The notes under the pieces: generated by a model
What the model was told of the DNA's origin: nothing
Database searches by the model: none
Seen by the model: the letters and a program-made list of their open reading frames with translations, nothing else
Position numbers and translations under genes: made by a program
Source of the DNA: Bifidobacterium aquikefiri
GTDB lineage: Bacteria; Actinomycetota; Actinomycetes; Actinomycetales; Bifidobacteriaceae
Direction of reading: 5' to 3'
NCBI RefSeq assembly: GCF_002259795.1
Contig: NZ_MWXA01000008.1
Span: 168,739 to 232,738, forward strand
Length of the DNA: 64,000 nucleotides
Shown: positions 25,331 to 34,283 of the stretch, piece after piece
Layout of the letters: each line of letters opens with the position of its first letter
Numbering within the stretch: position 1 is the stretch's first letter

Positions 25331-26806
25331 ATGGACGAGAATGCAATTCACCAATGGCTTATACAATGCTTTGGGCCGGTGCAGGGAGAGGCCGCATGGG
25401 CTCAATTCTCTCAGCTGCCCAATGAAGTTCGCGACCAGATCCTCTCTCAAGGCGCAGAGGGCTTGCCCAAGCCGGAAGAGGTGCAATCCCTGATCAAGGC
25501 TTTCTCAGCGGGCGGATTGAACACCACAGGAGACGTGGAACGCACGATTGAGAAGGGCCCGGTCAACACTGACCTTGCCAAGTCGATTGCGTCAAGCACC
25601 ATTGCTTCAGACGGTGCAGAGAGCACGGTCACCGCCGAGGAGGCACAGACGGCTCGTGAGGCAATCAGCGCTTCAGGGCTATGGCTCGACGCCATCAGTG
25701 ATTTCAATCCCGCATCTGGCGAAATGCAGGTTCTGACTCGTGATGGCTGGCTTGAGAACACGATTGCCGCATGGGCGCAGTTCTCGGCACCGGTGGTTCA
25801 ATCAATGAACGATGCATTGTCAGCAGTCTTCACCGAACGATTTGGAGATTCCTTCGAGAGTCAGGTCTCGGGAATGTTTGCAGGACCTGTGCCAATTCCA
25901 ATTCCCGATAATCTCAAGGATCCCGGTACCCTGATGAAACTGTTGGGCAACACGTCATTCTCCATGCAATTGGGGCAGGCGGCCGGCAAACTGGCCAAGG
26001 AAATACGCGGCAGCTTCGATCAGGGCATTGCGTTGCAGTCAAATCCCGCGGGCGCGCTGATTCCTCAGAATATCTATGAATATGCGCAGTCTCTTGAGCT
26101 CGATGTACACGAAGTCATGAGCTTCCTGGCATTGCGCGAACAGACGTATGCCCGTCTCTATGCTTCTGTGCCGTGGCTGATGCCTCGCTTCGAGGCATTG
26201 ATCGGCAAGTATGCCCGCGGCATCACTATCGATCTTGATGCCATGGAAGATCAACTCCGCGATGCTACCGACATGAACCCTGAATCGATTGCTGGCGCTG
26301 TGAATCTGACCAACGTTGGAGCCTCCGATACTCCAGAACAGCGGGAGGCGCTCCATAGTCTTGCCGATCTCCTCGCACTGGTCGAAGGATGGGTTGACTG
26401 TGTCGTATGGCGTGCCGGCATGGCACATATTCCACACATTGAACAGCTTCGTGAGATGATTCGCCGTGAACGCGCTGTCGGCGGCCCTGCGGAACAGACG
26501 TTTGAATCTCTGATTGGCTTGGAACTGCGTCCAAAACGTCTGCGTGAGGCTTCGCAGATCTGGGAGCAGCTCACTGCAGAAGGCGGGCAGGAGCTTCGAG
26601 ATTCGAAATGGAGCCATCCAGACCTACTCCCCAGTTTGCCATCCGATTCCACCTCAGCCGACGGAACGGAAGACTCGGATCAATATCCATCCGAGTCCAC
26701 AGGTTCATCCGAAACATCTTCGAACGGCCCCAGCAAGATTGATTGGGACGCAGAACTGAGCAAACTGCTCAACGATGATCACAACGACAATCCCGACAAG
26801 GACTAA
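25331..26806 (+). CDS. Zinc-dependent metalloprotease family protein (DUF2342 type)
   Basis: About 491 residues from ATG 25331 (an in-frame TTG lies 18 nt earlier). The family, also called the F420-biosynthesis-associated or DUF2342 family, is typical of actinobacteria and is paired in many genomes with a Lon-like PDZ protease, as here. Features: an N-terminal acidic region with Q.EAAWAQFSQLP, a central VHEVMSFLALREQTYARLYASVPWL region (about residues 255-285) where the zinc ligands lie in relatives, and LLALVEGWVDCVVWRAGMAHIP (about 360-380). A disordered Ser/Asp-rich tail is present. The canonical HEXXH is modified, so proteolytic activity is unproven. Confidence 0.85.
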   Translation: MDENAIHQWLIQCFGPVQGEAAWAQFSQLPNEVRDQILSQGAEGLPKPEEVQSLIKAFSAGGLNTTGDVERTIEKGPVNTDLAKSIASSTIASDGAESTVTAEEAQTAREAISASGLWLDAISDFNPASGEMQVLTRDGWLENTIAAWAQFSAPVVQSMNDALSAVFTERFGDSFESQVSGMFAGPVPIPIPDNLKDPGTLMKLLGNTSFSMQLGQAAGKLAKEIRGSFDQGIALQSNPAGALIPQNIYEYAQSLELDVHEVMSFLALREQTYARLYASVPWLMPRFEALIGKYARGITIDLDAMEDQLRDATDMNPESIAGAVNLTNVGASDTPEQREALHSLADLLALVEGWVDCVVWRAGMAHIPHIEQLREMIRRERAVGGPAEQTFESLIGLELRPKRLREASQIWEQLTAEGGQELRDSKWSHPDLLPSLPSDSTSADGTEDSDQYPSESTGSSETSSNGPSKIDWDAELSKLLNDDHNDNPDKD

Positions 26807-26826
26807 GCCGCACTCTTCCAGCACAC

Positions 26827-26920
26827 GTTGTGCTTTGCGAGTCGGTTTCTCCACAGGTTGTGCTTTGCGAGTCGGTTTCTCTAGAATTCTCGCCAAAAAC
26901 CGACTTCTAAAGCACAACCT
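26827..26920. repeat. Dispersed repeat: tandem 25-bp direct repeat plus inverted arm, probable bidirectional terminator
   Basis: Two identical copies of a 25-mer beginning GTTGTGCTTTGCGAGTCGGT (26827-26851 and 26857-26881, period 30) are followed by an inverted copy (about 26895-26920, AAAACCGACTTCTAAAGCAC). Either direct copy can pair with the inverted arm. It separates the convergent metalloprotease and helicase genes. The same arm sequence occurs at 5129-5190. Confidence 0.75.
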
Positions 26921-26934
26921 GCCACTGCTCTTCG

Positions 26935-28494
26935 TTATGCCCGGCCACGGAGCAGGAAGCGGCTTGGCTTTCGCTCGGTGTAGCCGTTGCCGCGAGCGGT
27001 TTTTGCAAACGAGAGTGTGAGCACATCCTCGGCTCTCGTGATGCCGACATACATGAGCCGTCTCTCCTCTTCAAGACTGCCATTCTGCCCCGATCCGAAG
27101 GGAATGAGCCCTTCCGAGCAGCCAATGATGAATACATGGGAGAATTCAAGACCCTTTGCGGCATGAATGGTTGAAACCGTAACTGTTCGAAGTGCATTTT
27201 TTGCCGCCCGAGAGCGTTCCTCATCAGTTTGCGAGGCATCCTGATCCTGCACGCGGCTCAAGGCCTCAGCTTGGGCCGAGTCAATCCTGGAACTCTGCCA
27301 TCCTGAATCGGTGCGAACCTGATAGCGGATCTTTCTCTCGCCAAGCGCGGCGCACACCGCTCGTTGCTGGGCATTCACTCGAGTCAGAATTGCGATGGAG
27401 CCCATATCCCGGTCCGCTTTCAGCATGCGTGAAATGCGTTGGGCAATGGCCCCGACTTCACTCGTATCATCGGGGAACACAACCGTGTTGACACGCTTGC
27501 CTTGCTCACGTGGTGACTGAAGTGTGAGATACGTCTCGCTATCTGGACTTCTCGAGAGCACCATGTTGGCGTAATTCACGATCTGTGGCGTCGAGCGATA
27601 ATCCGTATTCAGCTCAACATCAGCTGCAAGTGGTCCAAACTCCTCGGCAAAATGACGCAGATAGTAGCTACTTGCCCCTGCGAATGAATAAATCGTTTGC
27701 GCTGCGTCGCCAACTACACAGATTGATCTGCCTTTGCCCATCCACAGCTGCAAGAGTCTGTGCTGGAGCGGGGAAACGTCCTGGTATTCGTCAACGGTCA
27801 CGTGTTTGGTACGCTTTCGAATACTCTCGGCCACTTCAGGATGACGCTCTATAATGTTGCAGTCAATCAGCAGAATATCATTGAAATCGATCTGATTGCG
27901 GCTCGATTTCTCCTGTTCGAAGGCGGACATCACCGCTGCCATCGACTGCGGATCAAGGTCTGCAGGTGGTACTCGATGCAAGGCAGAGCACACGCGCACA
28001 TAATCATCTGGAGCAATCAGCGAGACCTTCATCCACCCAATCTCTGCGAGAATGTCCCGCATGTGCATTGCCTCGATATCGTCGGTGCCCGACACGCGTT
28101 TCAAGGCAACGGCAAGCAAAGCTCTTGGATCCTCAATAATCTGCGGGAATGGCGCATCACTGAGCTCATACCAGGCAGTTCTGACCTGAGACAACGCCGC
28201 AGAATGGAAAGTCGCTGCCTGTATTGCCTCGCTCGCCCCCAAGCGCATCAGCCGAGTTTTCATCTCTTCAGCGGCCTTCACAGAAAAGGTAACTGCCATG
28301 GTTTCACCGGGATTCCATGCCCCTATCGAACATGCATATGCCATGCGATGTGTTATGGTTCGGGTTTTTCCGGCACCGGCACCCGCAGTGATGCGCACTG
28401 GACCCTCAATCGTCGACGCCGCTGCATACTGATCGTCATCAAGCGACTTCAAGATTTCGTTATCACGAGGATTTTCTGCGTGCAAAGTTGTCAC
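26935..28494 (-). CDS. UvrD/PcrA-like superfamily 1 helicase, short form
   Basis: A 519-residue 3'-5' DNA helicase-like ATPase, shorter than PcrA/UvrD (about 700-770) because the accessory regions and C-terminal extension are reduced. All helicase motifs are visible: Walker A GAGAGKTRT near residue 38, motif II VDEYQDVSPLQ (DEYQD rather than the common DEFQD), motif III GDAAQTIYSFAGAS, motif IV NTDYRSTPQIVN, motif V STIHAAKGLEF and motif VI EEERRLMYVGITRAED. The start is GTG at 28494 after GAAAGA. Divergent from the phosphotransferase gene, a neighbourhood conserved in actinobacteria. Likely in DNA repair. Confidence 0.92.
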   Translation of the reverse strand: MTTLHAENPRDNEILKSLDDDQYAAASTIEGPVRITAGAGAGKTRTITHRMAYACSIGAWNPGETMAVTFSVKAAEEMKTRLMRLGASEAIQAATFHSAALSQVRTAWYELSDAPFPQIIEDPRALLAVALKRVSGTDDIEAMHMRDILAEIGWMKVSLIAPDDYVRVCSALHRVPPADLDPQSMAAVMSAFEQEKSSRNQIDFNDILLIDCNIIERHPEVAESIRKRTKHVTVDEYQDVSPLQHRLLQLWMGKGRSICVVGDAAQTIYSFAGASSYYLRHFAEEFGPLAADVELNTDYRSTPQIVNYANMVLSRSPDSETYLTLQSPREQGKRVNTVVFPDDTSEVGAIAQRISRMLKADRDMGSIAILTRVNAQQRAVCAALGERKIRYQVRTDSGWQSSRIDSAQAEALSRVQDQDASQTDEERSRAAKNALRTVTVSTIHAAKGLEFSHVFIIGCSEGLIPFGSGQNGSLEEERRLMYVGITRAEDVLTLSFAKTARGNGYTERKPSRFLLRGRA

Positions 28495-28556
28495 TCTTTC
28501 ATTGTCTGAGGCATGGCAGACTTCAACTGGTGGTGTGCGTGTATTACTGTGGAAAC

Positions 28557-30017
28557 GTGACCACTGAAAGCAACCTTACATTGGCAGCATTGGCATCAGC
28601 CACCATGCCGAACATCGCCGTGTCCGGAATAAGCGATGGTGAGCAACTCGCAGCTCAAGATATTGCTGCCGGAATACGCACGGCAGTCATTCGCGATACC
28701 TCGGGACACCTCTATGATGTTGTCGCTGCAGCCAGGCAGCAGGGCAAGAAATTGCTCAAATCGCAGGTTCACGCCGCTTTGGCCCTATCAAGAGCCCGAG
28801 AAACCGCCGGTCTGGGTTTTTCAATAGAACGCATCGTATCTTACGAAGCAGGAGACGATAAGGAAGCTTCGACTGGCACTACGGGTGTCGTGATGGCAGC
28901 TCATTGCGATGGTCATCCCCGCAAGCTCAGCGCGCTCACCATTGACGAGTGCATGGCCGTAGGCACGGCAATCGGCGCCATTCATCGTATGCGCCCCAAC
29001 TTTTTGAAGGATGAATCCTACCCCTGTTACTCTACCGAGCAGATTCACCGACAACTGACCGGCTGGATCCGCACATTATCCAAAGCTGGTCACATTCCTC
29101 GCGAGATAACGTCCAGTTGGGCTCAGATCGTTGAAACAGAAGGCCTGTGGTCATTCAGTACATGCACGGTGCACGGTGGTTTCCATGATGGTGACATCAT
29201 TTTCAATGGTTCCAATCTCACCGGAATACATCGCTGGCAGAACATGCAGATGAACGATCCGGCAAGAGACTTGGCTTGGATTTTTGCAAAACTTGATGAA
29301 GAGCACAGGAATGCGCTGCTCTCGTCGTACGGGCGCATGATGGGTTCCAGACTCGATTCCCTGATCATGTTGCGCGCCAACCTCTGGCTTCAGATGGAAA
29401 AGGTCAGCGATCTGATTCAGGCCCTCGACAGTGCCAACAATGATGCCATCGTCACGTTCCGCGCCGAGGTGGAGCGTCTCGCCCATCAGATTGCCATGAA
29501 GCATGTCGACATGCAAAAGGTGCCGGCTCACCGCGATCCAAACGCAGGGGCACCATCGACCATCACCGTTGGCTCTTTGCTTGCTTCTGGAGATGACTCC
29601 GACGCTTCACGTCATGCGGCACGCCACGCATACAAGGGCGATGAGTCTTTGAGACCCGCAAACATCAATGACATGAATGGCATCAGTGGATCCACTGGAA
29701 CCACTGGGCAGGGGCATCATCCAACGCTGAATCATGCGGTAGTGTCACCAGAAGATTCGCTTCGTGACAAGTCTGCCGCACCTAAGGCACCTGAATCGAC
29801 GCGGCATTCTGGCAATGCTGGCACATCGCAATCCATCGACTCTGCCAACCGTCTGGATGATCATAACGATCTCAACATGGATGATCATCCGACAGAAGTG
29901 GTTCAGGCAGCTGAAGTTGCCAACCGACATCAGCAGGATCAGGAGACAATCGTCATTCCCGTTCAGAAACTTCACGATGCTGTTGGCGAACACAATCAGA
30001 CGAAAGACAACAGCTGA
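28557..30017 (+). CDS. Phosphotransferase-fold (APH-like) protein
   Basis: About 486 residues from GTG 28557. The first 330 residues follow the aminoglycoside/macrolide phosphotransferase fold: an N lobe with VVAAARQQGKKLL, then a C lobe with a degenerate catalytic loop (VHGGFHDGDIIF in place of HGDLH..N) and NDPARDLAWIFAK in the usual metal-binding position. The final 150 residues are disordered and polar. Members next to actinobacterial helicase and DUF3107 genes have no proven substrate; resistance should not be assumed. The divergent helicase begins only 63 bp upstream. An upstream in-frame ATG would overlap the helicase and is unlikely. Confidence 0.8.
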   Translation: MTTESNLTLAALASATMPNIAVSGISDGEQLAAQDIAAGIRTAVIRDTSGHLYDVVAAARQQGKKLLKSQVHAALALSRARETAGLGFSIERIVSYEAGDDKEASTGTTGVVMAAHCDGHPRKLSALTIDECMAVGTAIGAIHRMRPNFLKDESYPCYSTEQIHRQLTGWIRTLSKAGHIPREITSSWAQIVETEGLWSFSTCTVHGGFHDGDIIFNGSNLTGIHRWQNMQMNDPARDLAWIFAKLDEEHRNALLSSYGRMMGSRLDSLIMLRANLWLQMEKVSDLIQALDSANNDAIVTFRAEVERLAHQIAMKHVDMQKVPAHRDPNAGAPSTITVGSLLASGDDSDASRHAARHAYKGDESLRPANINDMNGISGSTGTTGQGHHPTLNHAVVSPEDSLRDKSAAPKAPESTRHSGNAGTSQSIDSANRLDDHNDLNMDDHPTEVVQAAEVANRHQQDQETIVIPVQKLHDAVGEHNQTKDNS

Positions 30018-30111
30018 CCATAGAATGCCTGAGAGATGACTTGACGGTTCCATCTTGGAATTCGAGAGGTCAACAACGGCATCGCACAGTATCAATGATT
30101 CGGAGGAATTC

Positions 30112-30336
30112 ATGGAAATCGAAATTGGCATCAGAAACGTCGCACGAGCACTCAACTTCAGCGTTGATGCCACGGCAGACGACATTTCAAAGGTTATTGA
30201 CGACGCAGTTGCCGGCAGCAAGCCCATCAATCTGACCGATAATCGCGGACGCCGCATCGTCATCCCGACTGATGCCCTTGGATATGTGGTTGTCGGTTCG
30301 GATATCGCTCACCCAGTCGGTTTCGGAGCCTTATAA
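30112..30336 (+). CDS. DUF3107 family protein
   Basis: A small 74-residue soluble protein of DUF3107, found only in actinobacteria. The start at 30112 is fixed by GGAGGAATTC. Typical segments are IEIGIRNVARALNFSVDAT at the N terminus, VIDDAVAG in the middle, and RRIVIPTDALGYVVVG at the C terminus. It follows the phosphotransferase gene in the same direction by 95 bp. Function unknown. Confidence 0.92.
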   Translation: MEIEIGIRNVARALNFSVDATADDISKVIDDAVAGSKPINLTDNRGRRIVIPTDALGYVVVGSDIAHPVGFGAL

Positions 30337-30382
30337 GCTCGCATGTGCCGCAATATTGAGTCTCGTATGCCAGTTTACGGAT

Positions 30383-30482
30383 TCATTGTGAACTTCACGA
30401 AGTAGTAAACCTTATTTTGGGCTTGATGGCGTTGCGTTTTCGCTTAATATTAGGCTTGTTACTGCGCGAAGTTCACAATGAG
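30383..30482. repeat. 100-bp palindromic intergenic repeat, copy 1 (ends TCATTGTGAACTTC)
   Basis: Terminal arms of about 24 nt (TCATTGTGAACTTC followed by a few mismatched bases, and the complement GAAGTTCACAATGA at 30469-30482) enclose a sequence with further internal pairing. It lies between the convergent DUF3107 and PHP genes. A second member with the same ends is at 45751-45864, but the interior differs. It may be a terminator-like repeat or a tiny non-autonomous element. Confidence 0.75.
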
Positions 30483-30492
30483 CGCATTTTTC

Positions 30493-31380
30493 TCAGAGCA
30501 GGCCAAGAATTCCCTGTTTGACGATTGCCGCGGCAACATTGCCCGGCGCAGTGTTCTCACCGAGCAGATTCGGCTTACCCTTGCCATGCCAATCCGATCC
30601 GCCGGTCATGATCAGATGGTGATCCCTTGCGATGCGCGACAACCTGTGTTGCTGAACTCGGAAATTATCGCGATGCCAGATTTCAAGCCCATCAAGACCT
30701 TCTGCAATCAACGTCTCTATCTGCGCATCCGATAGCAGTTCAGGATTGCGAGCAGTCGCTCCAGCATGAGCCACCACCACGACTCCCCCGGCGGCATGCA
30801 CACATCGAATCACTTCGTGAGTCGATGGCGAAGGCGTTGGAATATAATACGGACTTGAGGACGAGCATATTCCATCGAATGCCTGTGATCTATTGTCATA
30901 CACTCCGGCGTGAACGAGCGCATCAGCAATATGCGGACGTCCCACCGTTGTTTTCTCGCCCTCCCCGACCTGAGCGAGCACCGAATCCCAGGTTATCGGG
31001 TAATCCATGGCTATTGCCTCAACCATCCGCCGTGTTCTCTTCAGACGTGCCTCACGGGTGGCCACGAACATATCAATCATCACTTCGTTGTTGGGATCAT
31101 AGAGATACGCAAGCATGTGCACCGATGTATGCATGTCATATGCAGTGATTTCACTGCCCCTGATCACGGGAAATTCATATTGTTCTGCCGCATGAGCCAC
31201 CTCATGCCAACCCGCGTATGTGTCGTGATCGGTTATTGCAACTCCCTGAAGTCCCAGTCCCTTTGCCTGTTTCACCAGTTCCGTAGGGGTATATGTGCCA
31301 TCCGAAAATCGAGTATGACAATGGAGATCCCACCGCGCGTCTGCCGAAAATGCCTCGTTACTTTCAGTCATACGTACCAT
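30493..31380 (-). CDS. PHP-domain phosphoesterase
   Basis: A 295-residue enzyme of the PHP family, close to the nucleoside 3',5'-bisphosphate/oligoribonucleotide phosphatases of the YciV type. Metal ligands of the three-metal site are visible: WDLHCHTRFSDGT (residues about 17-29), AITDHDTYAGW (about 52), IRGSEITAY, MHTSVHMLAYLYD, VVVVAHAG (about 200) and TGGSDWHGKGKP (about 265). ATG codons at residues 1 and 4 are both possible starts. It converges on DUF3107 and is divergent from the VKOR gene. Probably in salvage of nucleotide by-products. Confidence 0.9.
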   Translation of the reverse strand: MVRMTESNEAFSADARWDLHCHTRFSDGTYTPTELVKQAKGLGLQGVAITDHDTYAGWHEVAHAAEQYEFPVIRGSEITAYDMHTSVHMLAYLYDPNNEVMIDMFVATREARLKRTRRMVEAIAMDYPITWDSVLAQVGEGEKTTVGRPHIADALVHAGVYDNRSQAFDGICSSSSPYYIPTPSPSTHEVIRCVHAAGGVVVVAHAGATARNPELLSDAQIETLIAEGLDGLEIWHRDNFRVQQHRLSRIARDHHLIMTGGSDWHGKGKPNLLGENTAPGNVAAAIVKQGILGLL

Positions 31381-31455
31381 CGTAGGCTTAGAATCGTAAC
31401 TATTGTTGTTGGGACAACCCTGCGTTGTCTCAAAGTCATATGCAAAGGATTGTGA

Positions 31456-32208
31456 ATGACCACAAATTCAAATGATTACGGCCAAGAAACTGGCAGTAAC
31501 CGCCCATCACTTGCGACCAATGGTTCCTTCCACAGCTCCGAATCCCCTGACAACACCGGTACAGGCGACAATAGCCCCTACGATCGGCTGACTGGATGGC
31601 GGCACGGTGCCACATGGACCTATCTGGTGATGTTGGTAGCTTCAATCAGTGCGCTCCTGGTCTCATTCATTCTTTCGGGTGAAGCGCTGGAACTGGCACG
31701 ACATCCCAACGCCAAACTCGAGTGCGATGTCAATGCATTGGTCTCATGCTCAACCGTTGCTCAATCATGGCAGGCGGAAATAGTGCACTTTGGCGGCTTG
31801 AGCTTCCCGAATGCCTTCTTCGGCATTGCCGCTGAATCGATTTTCATCACCATCGCCGTTCTTGGCCTGGCTCGTGCACGCACGCCCCGTTGGTTCACCA
31901 TCGCCACCTGGTGGGGTGGTTTGGCTGCCTTCCTCTATGCCTACTGGCTGTTTACCCAATCCATGTTCGTCATCAATGCCCTATGCCCATGGTGCCTCTG
32001 CCTCATGTTTGCCACAACGATACAGTTCATGGCCCTGAGCCACGCAACCGTCAGCGTGCATCGAATTCCGAGCTCAGATCGATTCGGCACACTCGCCAGC
32101 AGCCTTGCAAGCTATTATCGACTGCACTTCGACCTGATGATCGATGTCCTGTGGATCGTTGCTGTCGCAGCATTGATTCTTATTGATAAAGGTGCCGCTA
32201 TTTTCTAA
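31456..32208 (+). CDS. Vitamin K epoxide reductase (VKOR) homologue
   Basis: A 250-residue integral membrane oxidoreductase that re-oxidises a periplasm-side DsbA-like protein and passes electrons to quinone, so it supports disulfide formation in exported proteins. The shuttle pair is C..C in LECDVNALVSCSTVAQS (about residues 88-103) and the redox centre is CPWC (about residue 177). Four to five membrane spans are clear; the N-terminal 45 residues are polar. AAAGGA precedes the start. Its stop overlaps the stop of convergent dapF by 4 nt. No DsbA-like gene is visible in the window; the many secreted surface proteins could be clients. Confidence 0.92.
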   Translation: MTTNSNDYGQETGSNRPSLATNGSFHSSESPDNTGTGDNSPYDRLTGWRHGATWTYLVMLVASISALLVSFILSGEALELARHPNAKLECDVNALVSCSTVAQSWQAEIVHFGGLSFPNAFFGIAAESIFITIAVLGLARARTPRWFTIATWWGGLAAFLYAYWLFTQSMFVINALCPWCLCLMFATTIQFMALSHATVSVHRIPSSDRFGTLASSLASYYRLHFDLMIDVLWIVAVAALILIDKGAAIF

Positions 32209-33182
32209 AGTTCTATTCTTGCGACGATTCTGGCAGTTCCGGTGAGCAGAACCCTATCCGGCTCAACATCGACTCGCAACGTTCCGCCAGGAACACCAAT
32301 GGTCCAGTGACCAATGCCAGTGAAACCACGAAGGACCGCCGCGCTGGCGCAGAGACCCGTTCCACAGGACAGTGTTTCACCAACACCGCGTTCGTTCACG
32401 CGCATATTTGCCGTTCCCGCATCAGCAGTTGAATCAGTGGACATCACTTCCAGGAATTCAACATTTTGACCCGACTCCAATGCAGGCTGGACGATTGGTG
32501 CCCTGGTGAGATCCAGTTGCGAGACCTCGCCCAGATCTGATTGGGCAGCCTGCCGTTTCAACGTCGTATTGTCGCTGTGATTCTGCGCCACGACAACGAT
32601 ATGGGGATTGCCCAAATCAGCGTACGTCCCCATGGCCCTGCCCTCAAAGGTGGGCAAAGTCACCGTATATTCGTCCGCTGGTCCGACTGACCATGGACCC
32701 ATGTCGACCTGAAAGAGCTGGGTTCCAAGGACTGGATCATCCCGAATTGCACGGATCTTTTTTACACCGGCACGTGTGCCAAGGATAAAAGCGTGGTTGG
32801 ATCGCTCCGCTGAAGCCTCACCTGCCGTTGAACTACCCTCTTGCGGATTGAAACCGGAATCAAGAGCTACTTTCTGTGCGAATAATGCCGAGACTCGCGT
32901 TCCATTTCCACACATTTGGGCCAGGGAACCATCAGCATTGCGGTAATCCATGAACCATTGCGCACCGGCATCTTCGAGGGATTCGACGGTTGCCTCACCC
33001 AAATCCGAAACGTCTCGCGGATGGGTGAGTCTGATCAGACCATCGCCGCCGATGCCGAAATGCCGGTCGGTGATATGCCGAACCTCTTCGGCAGTAGGCT
33101 CATACTGCCCATCAGGATCGGCATATATGACAAAATCATTGCCAGTGCCGTGGCCTTTGTACACTATGTCGGGAATGCTCAT
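32205..33182 (-). CDS. dapF: Diaminopimelate epimerase
   Basis: A 325-residue cytosolic enzyme that converts LL- to meso-diaminopimelate for lysine and peptidoglycan synthesis. The two catalytic cysteines are in the family signatures MCGNGTRV (about residue 91) and SCGTGLCAS (about 267). The N terminus KGHGTGNDFVIYADPDG is typical. It is somewhat longer than the usual 275-290 residues because of insertions around residues 100-150. Convergent with VKOR and divergent from the patatin gene by 74 bp. Confidence 0.95.
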   Translation of the reverse strand: MSIPDIVYKGHGTGNDFVIYADPDGQYEPTAEEVRHITDRHFGIGGDGLIRLTHPRDVSDLGEATVESLEDAGAQWFMDYRNADGSLAQMCGNGTRVSALFAQKVALDSGFNPQEGSSTAGEASAERSNHAFILGTRAGVKKIRAIRDDPVLGTQLFQVDMGPWSVGPADEYTVTLPTFEGRAMGTYADLGNPHIVVVAQNHSDNTTLKRQAAQSDLGEVSQLDLTRAPIVQPALESGQNVEFLEVMSTDSTADAGTANMRVNERGVGETLSCGTGLCASAAVLRGFTGIGHWTIGVPGGTLRVDVEPDRVLLTGTARIVARIEL

Positions 33183-33256
33183 ATGAGTAGCCTATGGCGA
33201 TGCGGCGACTGTTTTGTCATCGGCCTGTGTAGGCTAAAGAAAAAAAGGGGGACCAT

Positions 33257-34102
33257 ATGAGCGGTACTGCAATCATTGACGTTGGAGGAGGATTCAGATC
33301 CATTTTCGGGGCGGGAATCCTTGACTACTGCGATGAGCAGGGTATCTCCTTTGACCATTGCTATGGCGTTTCTGCAGGAAGCGCCAACCTTGCTTCCTTC
33401 CTTGCCCTGCAACCTGGACGCACGCACCGTTTCTACACGCAGTATGCGTTCCGACGCGAATACGCGAGCGCCACCAATTTCTTGAAGGACAGAAACTTCG
33501 TCAACCTCGATTACGTATACAGCACATTGTCGAACCACGACGGCGAGGATCCGATGGACTTCGAGGCGTTGAAAAACAATGCAAGCAAGTTGACCGTTGT
33601 TGCCTGCAATGCCGAAACCGGCGAGGCCGTGTATTTTGACAAGTCGGAGATAGCGCAGGATCACTACGATATCTTCAAGACATCATCGGCTGTTCCTGTG
33701 GCGTGCGAGCCGTATGTCTACAAGAATGTTCCATATTTTGACGGCGGCATTGCAGATCCGGTTCCCGTGCAACGGGCTATTGACGACGGCAACGATCGCA
33801 TTGTTCTGGTGCTCACACGGCTCAAGGATGTGCTGCGCGAACAGCATAAGGACATCATGCCCGCGAGAATTCTTCGAAGAACGTTCCCAAACTCTGCCGA
33901 TCGACTGCTGAACCGCTATCAGACCTATAACGACGAGGTTGCCTTGGCGAAAAACTATGCCGAAGAAGGCTCCGTGCTGATTCTCGCTCCCGATGATCTC
34001 TGTGGTCTCGATACCCTGAGCAAGAGCTATGAAGGACTCGAGCGTATGTATCGCAAGGGTTACGCGGCTGCTACGCACATCCAGTCATTCCTGACCCACT
34101 GA
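33257..34102 (+). CDS. Patatin-like phospholipase
   Basis: A 281-residue patatin-family serine hydrolase, probably an esterase or phospholipase acting on membrane or storage lipid. It has a glycine-rich oxyanion loop (DVGGGFRSIFGAG, residues about 8-20), a nucleophile elbow GVSAGSAN (about 36-43) and the catalytic Asp in DGG (about 159). It resembles the short YjjU-type bacterial patatins. AAGGGGGACC gives a strong ribosome binding site. A GC-rich hairpin follows at 34212-34257. Confidence 0.92.
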   Translation: MSGTAIIDVGGGFRSIFGAGILDYCDEQGISFDHCYGVSAGSANLASFLALQPGRTHRFYTQYAFRREYASATNFLKDRNFVNLDYVYSTLSNHDGEDPMDFEALKNNASKLTVVACNAETGEAVYFDKSEIAQDHYDIFKTSSAVPVACEPYVYKNVPYFDGGIADPVPVQRAIDDGNDRIVLVLTRLKDVLREQHKDIMPARILRRTFPNSADRLLNRYQTYNDEVALAKNYAEEGSVLILAPDDLCGLDTLSKSYEGLERMYRKGYAAATHIQSFLTH

Positions 34103-34211
34103 TTGTGCGAACAGTGCTTCGCGCTCGCCCGTAAACCCCTTGTAGACCCGCAGAACGGTGCCCTTCTGAATCGTGAGCCTGGCTGAGTCAGAATTCCAGC
34201 TGGAATGCAAA

Positions 34212-34257
34212 GGACGGCTTGCCCTGCGCGTCATATCCCCCGCAGAGCAAGCCGTCC
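34212..34257. terminator. GC-rich hairpin between convergent patatin and SPFH genes
   Basis: Arms GGACGGCTTGCCCTGCG (34212-34228) and CGCAGAGCAAGCCGTCC (34241-34257) pair at 16 of 17 positions around 12 nt. On the minus strand it follows the SPFH stop by 27 bp, with a short T-run (TTTGC) after it. A bidirectional terminator is the simplest reading. Confidence 0.75.
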
Positions 34258-34283
34258 AATCCGTTTGTTACTTCTGTGTGTTG

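Noticed and set aside
26827..26920. Possible CRISPR-like direct repeat (period 30)
   Set aside because: Only two direct copies with a 5-bp gap and an inverted third arm; no spacers of usual size and no cas genes.
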